57,749 nt of DNA from Gammaproteobacteria bacterium bin55. GTDB taxonomy: Bacteria > Pseudomonadota > Gammaproteobacteria > Pseudomonadales > Azotimanducaceae. Positions 28,603 to 37,700 of the stretch are shown here, one piece after another. Under the pieces are notes generated by a model that saw only the letters and a list, made by a program, of their open reading frames with translations, was not told the DNA's origin and ran no database searches. The stretch's first letter is position 1, and every line of letters starts with the position of its first letter. A program made the translations under genes and the position numbers. The DNA is taken from positions 1-57,749 of the forward strand of contig MPMU01000003.1 in NCBI GenBank assembly GCA_002238665.1. Direction: 5' to 3'.

Positions 28603-30936
28603 TCAGAAATTCGACGTCAGTTCAAACGAGAATAATTCCTCTTCGTCGAAAGGTCCAGCATTCAAAGGCCAAGCAATTGCGAATGACATTGGAGCAAACT
28701 GCGTAATCAATGACACAGAGAATCCAGTTGAAAACCTGAGTTCATCGACGCTCGGCCCGAAGCAATTTACGTTGTCAGGTGGACATTGTGTGTTGAATAC
28801 ATTACCACCATCAATGAAGTAAACGGTCTGGAGCGTTGCAGGCAAGTCAACGAATGGCAACGGGAAAATCAACTCACCAGATAGCTCGGTTAACACATTA
28901 CCGCCATACGGTAGACCCTCAACATTGATCAGACCAGTCGAGGAAGAACTGCGAGGCCCCAACGAGCTTCGTTCATATCCGCGAACAGATCCAAACCCGC
29001 CTGCGAAGAAGTGCTCATAGAATGGAAAAGTTGTGGTATCTCCGTACACACCACCAAACCCAAGAGTTGACCGCAGATGAACTGTGAAATCAGGATGCGG
29101 TAATGGGATATAGAGTTCGCCGTCGTACTGAACTTTAAAAAACTGCAGATCACTCGCAGGCAATGATGCTTCAACACTAAGTGTCTGTCGATGACCTCTG
29201 TCGGCAAATATGGCTCGGTTGCGAGAATCATTTGCCCAAACTCCTTCCGTCTTGAAGTTCAGGAATTTGGTACCTTCGTTCTCTATAAATCGGCGTATAT
29301 CAGCGGCCTGAGATCGACTATCACTGATATCCGTGAGTTCCGCTCTCGCTGAAAACTGAAGCCTGCGAGTTTCGCCGATCGGGAAGCCGAATACCGCACC
29401 AGTACCAATGGATTGAGTTGAGAACTGATTTAGGTTGTAAACACCGTAGTCTGTATCTCTGACGTAAAGACTGATTCCCCTACTGATACCATCAGACGTG
29501 AAGTACGGATTGGTGTACGTATAGAGAATGGATTTCTGGAAGTCATTCCAATTGATCGCGAATCCGAGATCTTTGCCTGAACCGGCAATATTGGACTTCT
29601 CAATGCCTGCCTGAAGAGTTAGACCTGCCAGTTTTTGGTAGCCAAAACCGAACGTGATTGATCCGGTATTTTCTTCTTTAAGACTGATGTGTACATCAAT
29701 CTCATCGTCAGATCCGGCAACGCTGGGGGTCTCTACGGCAATATCGCTGAAATACCCCAATCGCTCTAGACGTAACTTGGAAAGGTCAATCAATGAGGAC
29801 GATGCCCAACCACTTTCCATCTGTCGCATCTCTCGTCTCAATACGTGATCTTGAGTGACTGAGTTTCCAAAAAAGGTCAGTCTTCGAACATAGGCTCGTT
29901 TGCCTGTATTCACAAGGAATTTGACTTCAACCTGCCCGTCTTCTTTGATATCTGGAACACCAGACGCTGTGGCGAACATATAGCCACTAGTACTTAGTGC
30001 ATTTGTAATTCTTTGCTCTGAGGCGGTTACCATAGCACTGGAGAAAGTATCTCCTGGCTCTACGATAATGAGTTTTTTCAACTGCTCCGGGTCAATGTCA
30101 TCCAAGTCGCCGACGAGTTCGACGCCATCTACCACATGTTTGTCACCTTCCAGCAGATTTAGCGTGATGAAGACACTCTTACGATCCGGTGTCATGCTGA
30201 TTTGCGTCGATTCAATCCTGAATTCGATATAGCCTCGGTCCCGATAATAAGACTCGATTGATTCAAGGTCACCCTGCATTTTTTCACGTGAGTATCGATT
30301 CTCACCTTTAAAGATGCCTACCCAGGTCGGCTGTTTCAGTTCCATGACGTTAAGTAGCTCTTCAGACGAGAACACTTCGTTACCTACGAAGGCAATCTGT
30401 CGGATTCCGGCGTTCTTGCCTTCATCAACCGTAATTTCGATGGTGACTCGATTTCGAGGTAAAGTGATGATGTCCGTTTCGATGGATGCGGCGTACTTAC
30501 CTTGTGCGACATAGAGTCGAACTAGCTCAGATCGAACGCGTTCTAGCGTTGATTGCTTGAAGATTTCACCTTCTTTTAGGCCTTCCGCAGCCAATCCTTC
30601 CAGAAGTGCTTCTTCTTTGACCGCTTTTTCACCTTCGATTTTTATTTCAGAAATCGACGGTCGTTCCACCAACTTAACAATCAGGATGTTGTCTTCCCTA
30701 GCAACCTCTACCTCCTCGAAATACCCGGTTTTGAAGAGATCACGTATCAATTGACGGACAGTCAGCGCGCTGGCGGTGTCTCCAACATCAAGAGCAATCT
30801 CATTGAAGACAGTTCCTGCGGACACACGAGTCAGGCCCTGAAGTCGAATATCAGCAATCTCGAAACTCTCTAGGGCTGAGGAACTAAACGCGCTGACAAG
30901 CAACGCAAGTGAGAGTAACGCGAGTAGACGTCTCAT
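28603..30936 (-). CDS. bamA: Outer-membrane protein assembly factor BamA
   Basis: BamA inserts beta-barrel proteins in the outer membrane. It has a signal peptide (LLALLSLALLVSAFSSSA), five POTRA domains over about residues 25-420 and a C-terminal 16-strand barrel with the VRGY-type motif (GSVRGYERSSLGP) and a terminal phenylalanine (..FELTSNF). The length of 777 residues is normal. It is between skp and rseP as usual. Confidence 0.96.
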   Translation of the reverse strand: MRRLLALLSLALLVSAFSSSALESFEIADIRLQGLTRVSAGTVFNEIALDVGDTASALTVRQLIRDLFKTGYFEEVEVAREDNILIVKLVERPSISEIKIEGEKAVKEEALLEGLAAEGLKEGEIFKQSTLERVRSELVRLYVAQGKYAASIETDIITLPRNRVTIEITVDEGKNAGIRQIAFVGNEVFSSEELLNVMELKQPTWVGIFKGENRYSREKMQGDLESIESYYRDRGYIEFRIESTQISMTPDRKSVFITLNLLEGDKHVVDGVELVGDLDDIDPEQLKKLIIVEPGDTFSSAMVTASEQRITNALSTSGYMFATASGVPDIKEDGQVEVKFLVNTGKRAYVRRLTFFGNSVTQDHVLRREMRQMESGWASSSLIDLSKLRLERLGYFSDIAVETPSVAGSDDEIDVHISLKEENTGSITFGFGYQKLAGLTLQAGIEKSNIAGSGKDLGFAINWNDFQKSILYTYTNPYFTSDGISRGISLYVRDTDYGVYNLNQFSTQSIGTGAVFGFPIGETRRLQFSARAELTDISDSRSQAADIRRFIENEGTKFLNFKTEGVWANDSRNRAIFADRGHRQTLSVEASLPASDLQFFKVQYDGELYIPLPHPDFTVHLRSTLGFGGVYGDTTTFPFYEHFFAGGFGSVRGYERSSLGPRSSSSTGLINVEGLPYGGNVLTELSGELIFPLPFVDLPATLQTVYFIDGGNVFNTQCPPDNVNCFGPSVDELRFSTGFSVSLITQFAPMSFAIAWPLNAGPFDEEELFSFELTSNF

Positions 30937-30993
30937 AAGCTACTTCTTAGGGCTACAGGACTAAAGACATTTTAAAGTCAGGATTGGTTGCAG

Positions 30994-32313
30994 CTAGTTC
31001 GCAAATATCCGAGACACGTCGTTGTAGACGAGAAAAATCATCAAGCAGAAAACTAACACCATGCTCACTTGATTCCCGACGATTCTTATCTGCCGAGAAA
31101 CTTCCTTTCTTGTGACTATTTCGATTAGCGCATACATGATGTGGCCACCATCGAGAATAGGAAGAGGTACTAGATTGATGAGTGCGAGGAATATGGAAAT
31201 CAATGCCAGCACAAATAGAAACGATTCGAGCTGCATGGTCAATGTCTGACCGGCGATTTGGGCAATACCGATTGGGCCGGCCAAGGAATCTGTACCCATG
31301 TTTCCAGTAATCAACTTGCCCATCAGTTCAATCGTTTGAACGGTATGGCGCCACGTTTCTTGTGCAGCCTTCGGTAGGACAGTGATTGCGGTATATTCGA
31401 CCTGTTGCTGCCCGCTATCGAATTCGATTCCTGCCCAACCGTATTCAGCCCCAGCCTCACTGATCTGGAGTTGGGGAATGAGAGTAAGAGCTTTTTCCAT
31501 TCCTTCTCGATTCACGAGAGCTCTTACCTCAGTCGCCGGATTGGCACGAATAGCGTCCGCAACCTGACTATATGAACTGACGCCTACGCCGTTCATGGCT
31601 AGAAATTTGTCGCCTGGAAGAAAACCTGCTTGATCCGCCGGTGAATTAAGCATCGTGTCTTGGACCACTGCAGGGATACCAAATCGAAATCCCAGGGTAT
31701 TGTTCAGATCAAGACTGCCTTGTTGCATGATCCATTCTGAAACTTGAAGGCTGAAAATACCTTTATCCGTAGCTAGGCGAATAACGGTATCGTCATTCAT
31801 GTACCGGATTAGCTCGTTAACAGCATCGTAATAATCCTTGACTTCCTCGCCATTGATCGATTCAATGGTTGACCCCGAAATCACACCCGCTTGTTCTGCG
31901 GGAGTATCAGGGAGAACTTCACCAATATACGGAGGTCGGACATTGACTGTACCGACAAAGATGAGGCAAAATACCAAGAACGCCAACACAATGTTGGCCG
32001 CCGGGCCGGCTCCGGCTATGGCTATTCGCCACAGAGGTGACTTTCTGTTATATGCAAATGGTTTGAGTTTGTCAGGCACCGGATGATCATGTTCATCAAT
32101 CATCTGAACGTAGCCTCCGAGAGGAAGCCAGCCTATCTGAAACTCGCAACCCCGTTTGTCGACCCAACGCACGATCCCGCGTCCAAACCCAATTGAGAAG
32201 CGTAGGATTCCTACGTTTGCTAAGCGTGCGACTGTGTAGTGTCCGAGTTCATGTGCAGTCACCAACACCAAGATCAGAATCACAAAGCCGATGATCGACA
32301 ACAATACTTCCAT
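30994..32313 (-). CDS. rseP: Site-2 intramembrane metalloprotease RseP
   Basis: RseP cleaves anti-sigma factors such as RseA in the membrane during envelope stress. The zinc motif HELGH is at 21-25, there are two central PDZ domains, and the second metal-binding motif is LPILDGGH near residue 385. The length of 439 residues is normal. Its upstream neighbour in most relatives is dxr. Here a divergent pair of metabolic genes occupies that place. Confidence 0.95.
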   Translation of the reverse strand: MEVLLSIIGFVILILVLVTAHELGHYTVARLANVGILRFSIGFGRGIVRWVDKRGCEFQIGWLPLGGYVQMIDEHDHPVPDKLKPFAYNRKSPLWRIAIAGAGPAANIVLAFLVFCLIFVGTVNVRPPYIGEVLPDTPAEQAGVISGSTIESINGEEVKDYYDAVNELIRYMNDDTVIRLATDKGIFSLQVSEWIMQQGSLDLNNTLGFRFGIPAVVQDTMLNSPADQAGFLPGDKFLAMNGVGVSSYSQVADAIRANPATEVRALVNREGMEKALTLIPQLQISEAGAEYGWAGIEFDSGQQQVEYTAITVLPKAAQETWRHTVQTIELMGKLITGNMGTDSLAGPIGIAQIAGQTLTMQLESFLFVLALISIFLALINLVPLPILDGGHIMYALIEIVTRKEVSRQIRIVGNQVSMVLVFCLMIFLVYNDVSRIFAN

Positions 32314-32459
32314 TATCGGACCTCAGCGAGTTCAAGATTATCTTCTTGCAACGGGTAGTAAATAACTTTATCCTTTACTATCAATTTCTTAAATTTGGTT
32401 GAAAACATTCTGGTACTTAGCCACCAAACAACCTACAAATACGCACGCATGTACTAATT

Positions 32460-33320
32460 ATGGAAGTGATACCACTCACCAATAGCAAATTCGCGGCTGA
32501 AATTCAAGGATTCGACGCCAGCCGTTTTAATGAAGATGAATTTCAACAGTTGTATGCAACCTGGCTCAGTTATGGTGTCATTCGCCTGAGAAATCAATCA
32601 ATGGATGACGAGCAACTCATGCGGTTCAGTCAGGAATTCGGACCACTCGAGTACTCACCCATGGGTAAGGTTACCGAATCTGAACGAGCACAAGTGCCAA
32701 ATCCGCATGTATTGACCATTTCCAATATTCGTAAGAACGGTAAACCAATCGGCGGTTTAGGTGCAGGAGAAACATCCTGGCACACTGATATGTCCTACGT
32801 AGAGAATCCACCCAAAGCCAGTCTTCTATACGCCGTCAAAGTACCTCCTAGTGGTGGCGACACGCACTATTGTTGTATGGAACTTGCCCTCAAGGAATTA
32901 CCACTCGAGCTTCGAGAACGGTTAGAGACCATCGAAGTAAAGCACGATGCAGCACACGATAGTATCGGTAAACTGCGTCGAGGGTTTGATCAAGCGGACA
33001 CGCCGATAGCCGCACCTGGAGTCTATCATCCAGCGATTCTGGAACACCCAGAGACATCAGAGAATGTTCTGTTTTTAGGTCGACGTGACGAAGCCTATAT
33101 CAAAGGTCTATCACTATTAGAGAGCGAAGAGTTACTTGACGAGATTTGTCAATATGTCGCAAAACCCTCACATGTGTGGACCCAGGAGTGGCAAGTAGGT
33201 GATCTACTCATCTGGGACAATCGTCGTCTCATGCACAAGCGTTCCTCTTTCAATGACTCAGATCAGAGACTTATGCGTAGGACGCAGGTACAAGGTGAAA
33301 TCGCAGTGGCACTAGCATGA
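32460..33320 (+). CDS. TauD/TfdA-type Fe(II)/2-oxoglutarate dioxygenase
   Basis: The enzyme oxidises an unknown substrate with O2 and 2-oxoglutarate. The iron ligands are H108 and D110 in SWHTDMSY and H259 in IWDNRRLMHKRS. An arginine in LMRRTQVQG (273/274) should hold 2-oxoglutarate. The length of 286 residues is normal for the TauD fold. It overlaps the next gene by four bases (ATGA), so the two act together. The pair sits on the opposite strand between rseP and cdsA, in the normal dxr slot. Substrates in this family range from taurine to hydroxylated acids, so no specific name is justified. Confidence 0.8.
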   Translation: MEVIPLTNSKFAAEIQGFDASRFNEDEFQQLYATWLSYGVIRLRNQSMDDEQLMRFSQEFGPLEYSPMGKVTESERAQVPNPHVLTISNIRKNGKPIGGLGAGETSWHTDMSYVENPPKASLLYAVKVPPSGGDTHYCCMELALKELPLELRERLETIEVKHDAAHDSIGKLRRGFDQADTPIAAPGVYHPAILEHPETSENVLFLGRRDEAYIKGLSLLESEELLDEICQYVAKPSHVWTQEWQVGDLLIWDNRRLMHKRSSFNDSDQRLMRRTQVQGEIAVALA

Positions 33321-34483
33321 AAATAACGGAAATAAAGACCTTCTGTTTTTTTGATGAATCTAGACGAAAGTACCTCATCGTCAAGGTAGAAACTGATGAA
33401 GGATTGAGTGGACTGGGCGAAGTTGGGATCTCAAATTGGGGTGGCGCGATTGATGCCGCGGTACACCATCTAGCAGATTTGGTAGTGGGTGAGAATCCGC
33501 TCGCAACCGAATATCTTTGGCAAAAGATGTTCCGGCGCAGTTTTTTTCCTGCCGATAAGGTCTACTCCTGCGCGCTAAGTGCGATAGATATTGCACTGTG
33601 GGACATTAAAGGTAAAGCTCTGGGTGTACCTACCTATCGACTGCTCGGTGGTCCGGTCAGGGACAAAGTCGTTTGTTATCCCCATAACGGCGGCGCGAAT
33701 CTTCACGAGTTAGTTCAAAACTGTGAGGAAACGACCAATCAAGGCTGGAAATTCTGTAGGTTCGACATGCCAGCGCAACTTGATGTTAACGACGACAAGC
33801 CATACGCATCCTTACTTGAGCCGAGAGAGTCAATCGAGTTAGCGGTTGAGCATGTACGTGCGGTGAAAGAGGCCGTTGGAGATGCAATCAATTTATGTAT
33901 TGATGTCCATACTCGGCTAGATACCACACATGCCGTGCAACTCTGTCGGAAGCTAGAGCCATTCGATATGTTCTTCATTGAAGATCCTTTGCGTTCGGAG
34001 AATCCGGCAAGCTACCGAACACTTTCACGTCAAGTAGCTACACCGATTGCCGCAGGAGAACAGTGGTCTTCAAAGTGGGGATTCAGGGAGGTGATTGAGG
34101 AAGAGTTGATCAATTACGCGCGGATAGATCTTTGTATTGCCGGCGGATTGACTGAAGCTCTGAAAATCACTCATTGGTGTGAAACGCACTTTATCGATAT
34201 CGTACCTCACAACCCACTCGGTCCCGTGAGTGCTGCGGCCGGTGTTGCTCTATGTATGTCGGCACTAAACGTCGGTGTACAGGAAATGCCGCGCGCTCCG
34301 CAGACCTATGCAACTGAACTCTTCCCGGTTCAATTGAATTTTGAAGACGGGCATGCCTATCCTCAAGAGCTCCCGGGCTTAGGCGTTGAAATGAATGAGG
34401 AACTTGCGCTAGAAAATAGCGCTCCACTCAACGGTTGGCCACCTGAGCTCCATCGAAGAGATGGAAGCTTCAATAACTGGTAA
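33317..34483 (+). CDS. Enolase-superfamily sugar-acid dehydratase (mandelate racemase/galactonate dehydratase-like)
   Basis: The enzyme abstracts an alpha-proton from a carboxylate. The metal ligands D196, E222 and E248 sit in CIDVHTRLD, FIEDPLRSEN and AGEQWSSKWG. H198 (DVH) and H298 (VPHNPLGPVS) match the acid/base pair of galactonate- and mannonate-dehydratase-like enzymes. The length of 388 residues is normal. Coupling to a dioxygenase gene suggests a short route for an unusual hydroxy acid or sugar acid. The substrate cannot be fixed from the sequence. Confidence 0.8.
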   Translation: MKITEIKTFCFFDESRRKYLIVKVETDEGLSGLGEVGISNWGGAIDAAVHHLADLVVGENPLATEYLWQKMFRRSFFPADKVYSCALSAIDIALWDIKGKALGVPTYRLLGGPVRDKVVCYPHNGGANLHELVQNCEETTNQGWKFCRFDMPAQLDVNDDKPYASLLEPRESIELAVEHVRAVKEAVGDAINLCIDVHTRLDTTHAVQLCRKLEPFDMFFIEDPLRSENPASYRTLSRQVATPIAAGEQWSSKWGFREVIEEELINYARIDLCIAGGLTEALKITHWCETHFIDIVPHNPLGPVSAAAGVALCMSALNVGVQEMPRAPQTYATELFPVQLNFEDGHAYPQELPGLGVEMNEELALENSAPLNGWPPELHRRDGSFNNW

Positions 34484-34511
34484 GAATCAGGTCTGTTTAT
34501 TTAGCATGCTC

Positions 34512-34532
34512 GAGTGACAAAAGTTGTCATTC
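34512..34532. terminator. Hairpin in the convergent gap after the dehydratase gene
   Basis: A 9-bp stem (GAGTGACAA / TTGTCATTC, one G-U pair) with an AAG loop, 28 bases after the dehydratase stop. It has a partial T-rich continuation and probably ends the plus-strand operon. Confidence 0.45.
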
Positions 34533-34549
34533 TTGGGATTGATTTGCTT

Positions 34550-34567
34550 GTGGAATGCTTATTCCAC
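34550..34567. terminator. Second hairpin in the same convergent gap
   Basis: A perfect 7-bp stem GTGGAAT-GCTT-ATTCCAC, 43 bases from the cdsA stop. It may serve the cdsA transcript coming from the other side. It lacks a clear T-run. Confidence 0.4.
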
Positions 34568-34609
34568 GGCGTACCTCAACGAACGCACCAGAGGTTAAAC
34601 TCGCCTAAG

Positions 34610-35437
34610 TCAGGTTAAACCCGGCATTGGCATGAGGGAGAGTATCGCAGTAGTCGGCAAAATCGAATCAAATCGATCTAGTACGCCTCCATGACCAGGT
34701 AATAGATTGCTTGTGTCTTTCACCTTCGCTACGCGTTTCATGGCGCTGAAGAAAAGGTCTCCTAGAACAGCACAGACGATCATGATCGGCACCATGTACC
34801 AAATCGTTGTCAACCTGAGGAATGAGTCATCGATCGCAAGTAGCACAATGCTTGCAACTATCCCGAATACGCAACCTCCTATGAATCCTTCAAGTGTTTT
34901 ATTAGGACTGATATGGTTGAAGAACGGTGTCTTGCCAATGAGTTTTCCCACAAAGAATGCACCAGAGTCGATCAGCCAGATTATTGCCAGTAAACCGATG
35001 AACGTCGTAAGGCTCGTATTCAAAAATAAGTACGCGATCGAATGAAGACTTCCACCTATCAACAAGATGCCAAATATGCACAACCATGAACTAGGGATTA
35101 GGACGCGTAATCTATCCGGTCGAATCAATAAGACTGCCAGAAAACACACCAGCCAATCAATTGCGATCAGCCATTGAAATACATATTGAGGCACCGATTG
35201 GGTTCGATCACCAAAAATAAAGGCAATACAAACTCCAGTAACTACCGCAACCAATCCCCAAATGGTCTTTTCTGTATTACTGAATCTCCGCCATCCAGAT
35301 AATGACAACCACTCAGAAACGAGCACGGTAAAGATTACTAGAACTACCCATTGATGCAACAACCAATGGGGTAAATAACCCAGCCCAAGAACTACCGCAA
35401 CTATGGCAATTATTGCCGTCGCTAGGCGTTTAACCAT
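34610..35437 (-). CDS. cdsA: Phosphatidate cytidylyltransferase
   Basis: CdsA makes CDP-diacylglycerol, the precursor of phosphatidylethanolamine and phosphatidylglycerol. It is a multi-pass inner-membrane protein with the C-terminal signature LLPGHGGVLDRFDSI and the upstream SPNKTLEGFIGG. The length of 275 residues is normal. It is 20 bases after uppS. The following gene in Pseudomonas is dxr, which is absent here. Confidence 0.95.
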   Translation of the reverse strand: MVKRLATAIIAIVAVVLGLGYLPHWLLHQWVVLVIFTVLVSEWLSLSGWRRFSNTEKTIWGLVAVVTGVCIAFIFGDRTQSVPQYVFQWLIAIDWLVCFLAVLLIRPDRLRVLIPSSWLCIFGILLIGGSLHSIAYLFLNTSLTTFIGLLAIIWLIDSGAFFVGKLIGKTPFFNHISPNKTLEGFIGGCVFGIVASIVLLAIDDSFLRLTTIWYMVPIMIVCAVLGDLFFSAMKRVAKVKDTSNLLPGHGGVLDRFDSILPTTAILSLMPMPGLT

Positions 35438-35457
35438 AGAGAGATCCGCGAGAGTAG

Positions 35458-36219
35458 CTAATTCGCCAGAGGTAGAACCTCTTGTTCTAACCGACGACCA
35501 AACCGTCGGTCTCTTGAACCGTAGTCTCTAATTGCTTTGACTAACTCTTCTTTGCTGAAGTCTGGCCAGTACGTCTTCGAAAAATACAGTTCTGTATACG
35601 CCAACTGCCAAAGAAGAAAATTGCTTAGTCGTTGATCTCCGCCGGTGCGAATGCAAAAATCGGGATTGGGTATACCGTCCGAATCAAGAAAGTCCTCGAT
35701 CGTATTCTCGTCTATGCAACCTGCATCCAACTCACCATTCTGGACAGCAAGACCGATTCGTCTTGTGGCCTGTGCAATTTCCGAGCGCCCACCGTAATTC
35801 AAGGCGATAGACAATGTCAGCGAGCGGTTGTTTGCTGTCTTCATCTCTGACTCGTGAAGTAACTTCCTCAAGCTAAGCGGGAATCGAGAAAGATTCCCAA
35901 TGTATCGCACGCGGGTATCACGTTCGTGCAGTTCCTGGATGTTCTGATTTAACGTAGAGCGAATGAGTTCAAATAAAAGGTCAATTTCGTGCTTTGGGCG
36001 TGCCCAGTTTTCAGTACTAAAGGCAAACAGAGTTAAGTACGTAACACCCAAGTCCGCACAATACTCAGCAATAGGTCGAACATTCTTTGCACCTACACGA
36101 TGTCCTACACTACCTGGTAGACCCTGTTGTCGCGCCCAACGATGGTTGCCATCCATAATGATGGCTAGATGTCTGGGAACTGTACTTAGTGTCGAGTGGC
36201 CATTCTTGGCAAATTGCAT
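35458..36219 (-). CDS. uppS: Undecaprenyl diphosphate synthase
   Basis: UppS (IspU) makes the C55 lipid carrier from farnesyl diphosphate and isopentenyl diphosphate. IIMDGNHRWARQQG holds the catalytic D23, and LTLFAFSTENWARP and RTGGDQRLSNFLLWQ are the other conserved blocks. The length of 253 residues is normal. Its need for isoprenoid precursors matters because the local MEP-pathway genes are missing. Confidence 0.96.
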   Translation of the reverse strand: MQFAKNGHSTLSTVPRHLAIIMDGNHRWARQQGLPGSVGHRVGAKNVRPIAEYCADLGVTYLTLFAFSTENWARPKHEIDLLFELIRSTLNQNIQELHERDTRVRYIGNLSRFPLSLRKLLHESEMKTANNRSLTLSIALNYGGRSEIAQATRRIGLAVQNGELDAGCIDENTIEDFLDSDGIPNPDFCIRTGGDQRLSNFLLWQLAYTELYFSKTYWPDFSKEELVKAIRDYGSRDRRFGRRLEQEVLPLAN

Positions 36220-36269
36220 TAGTGCTTCCTAGATGTTTTGCTGGATTTTCAGTCGGTGAAAGTCCTTAG

Positions 36270-36827
36270 TTAGATGGTCATCAGATCAGTTTCTTTCTCA
36301 GCCAGTAGCTCGTCAATTCTGTGGACATGATTGTCGGTAAGTTTCTGGGCATCCGTCTCTCCCGTATGGCCTTCTTGTTCAGTAGACATCTTCTCTTTGA
36401 CGACCTCTTTAATATCCTTGATAGCCTGTCGACGGATGTTTCTAATAGCCACCTTCGTCTGTTCCGCTTCCGACTTGGCATGCTTTTTGAGTTCGCGTCG
36501 ATTTTCCTCGGTGAGCGGAGGAAGCGCCAATCTGATTACATCGCCATTATTCGCAGGTGTGACCCCCAGATCCGATGCAAAAATGGCTTTTTCAATTGCG
36601 CCAAGAATGGCTTTTTCGTAGGGAGAGATAACAAGAGTCCTACCTTCTTCCACATTAATTCCAGCAATGTGTTTCAAAGGTGTGTCAGAGCCGTAATAGT
36701 CGACCGTTACAGAGTCCAACAATGCAGGATTTGCTCTACCACTACGAATTTTCGAAAATGTGACTTGCAACGCGTGAACCGATTTATCCATGCGATCATT
36801 CGCATCTTCTAGTATTTCCTCGATCAT
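36270..36827 (-). CDS. frr: Ribosome recycling factor
   Basis: RRF splits terminated ribosomes with EF-G. At 185 residues it has the full family pattern, including KIRSGRANPALLD, LALPPLTEENRRELKKHAK and the C-terminal helix. It is in the conserved pyrH-frr-uppS order. Confidence 0.97.
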   Translation of the reverse strand: MIEEILEDANDRMDKSVHALQVTFSKIRSGRANPALLDSVTVDYYGSDTPLKHIAGINVEEGRTLVISPYEKAILGAIEKAIFASDLGVTPANNGDVIRLALPPLTEENRRELKKHAKSEAEQTKVAIRNIRRQAIKDIKEVVKEKMSTEQEGHTGETDAQKLTDNHVHRIDELLAEKETDLMTI

Positions 36828-36874
36828 ACGCTCTCTCCGGTCTCAAACCTGTGTTCTAGTAATTGACTCTGATA

Positions 36875-37603
36875 TCAATCCGAAGTAACCAAAGTACCTT
36901 CGTTCTGACCTCTACAAATACGGTCCAACGCTCCTTCTGATGTCAATTTATAGACAATCAACGGCACCTTATGTTCACGGCATAAAAGAATAGCGGATAG
37001 ATCCATGACCTGCAATTCTTGCCGTATGACCTCATCGTAGGTCAGTTTAGCCCTACGTTTAGCATCAGGAAATCTTACTGGGTCTGCATCGTAGACACCA
37101 TCCACCTTGGTTGCCTTTAGAACGAGATCAACGCCCAATTCGATACCTCGAAGACTTGCAGCGGTGTCTGTGGTGAACAATGGGTTGCCGGTGCCGCCGG
37201 CTAGAAGAACGACCTCTCCTCGATTGAGAGCTGATCCAGCGTTTTTGACACTATAACCCTCTGTGATCGACACGACTTCATGCGTGGAAAACACGTGAGT
37301 CGTTAGTCCTAAGCGTTCGAGAGTTTCGCTGAACACCATCGCATTCATGACAGTGCCTAACATGCCGATTTGGTCAGCCGTGACCTGATTTAAAGGATGT
37401 TCTAATGTGGGATCGGTTAGGTCATTCCCTCGGAATATATTGCCTGCGCCTATGACGATCGCAATCTGAACATTTTGGCGTGAAAGATCTACTAGCTCAT
37501 TGCCGAGTGTTTGAATGACGGCTGGGTCGTATCCAGTCCCTTTCGAGCCACCAAGCGACTCACCGGATATTTTCAGAAGGATGCGTTGATATTTCAATTC
37601 CAT
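36875..37603 (-). CDS. pyrH: Uridylate kinase
   Basis: PyrH phosphorylates UMP and is allosterically controlled by UTP and GTP. The motifs RILLKISGES, IGAGNIFRG and DADPVRFPDAKR are typical of the amino-acid-kinase-fold bacterial enzyme. The length of 242 residues is normal. It is separated from tsf by a nuclease-like gene, which is unusual. Confidence 0.97.
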   Translation of the reverse strand: MELKYQRILLKISGESLGGSKGTGYDPAVIQTLGNELVDLSRQNVQIAIVIGAGNIFRGNDLTDPTLEHPLNQVTADQIGMLGTVMNAMVFSETLERLGLTTHVFSTHEVVSITEGYSVKNAGSALNRGEVVLLAGGTGNPLFTTDTAASLRGIELGVDLVLKATKVDGVYDADPVRFPDAKRRAKLTYDEVIRQELQVMDLSAILLCREHKVPLIVYKLTSEGALDRICRGQNEGTLVTSD

Positions 37604-37700
37604 GTAAAGAGTATCAAAACTTTTTCTGAGTCTAGTATGCGATTCAACGTCAGTTTATAGAGACGCCACAACTTATTCATATGTGATTGTGCAGGTCTGT

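Noticed and set aside
36321-36812. Plus-strand 163-codon frame
   Set aside because: It is antisense to frr, which is certain. A long antisense frame there is a codon-bias by-product.
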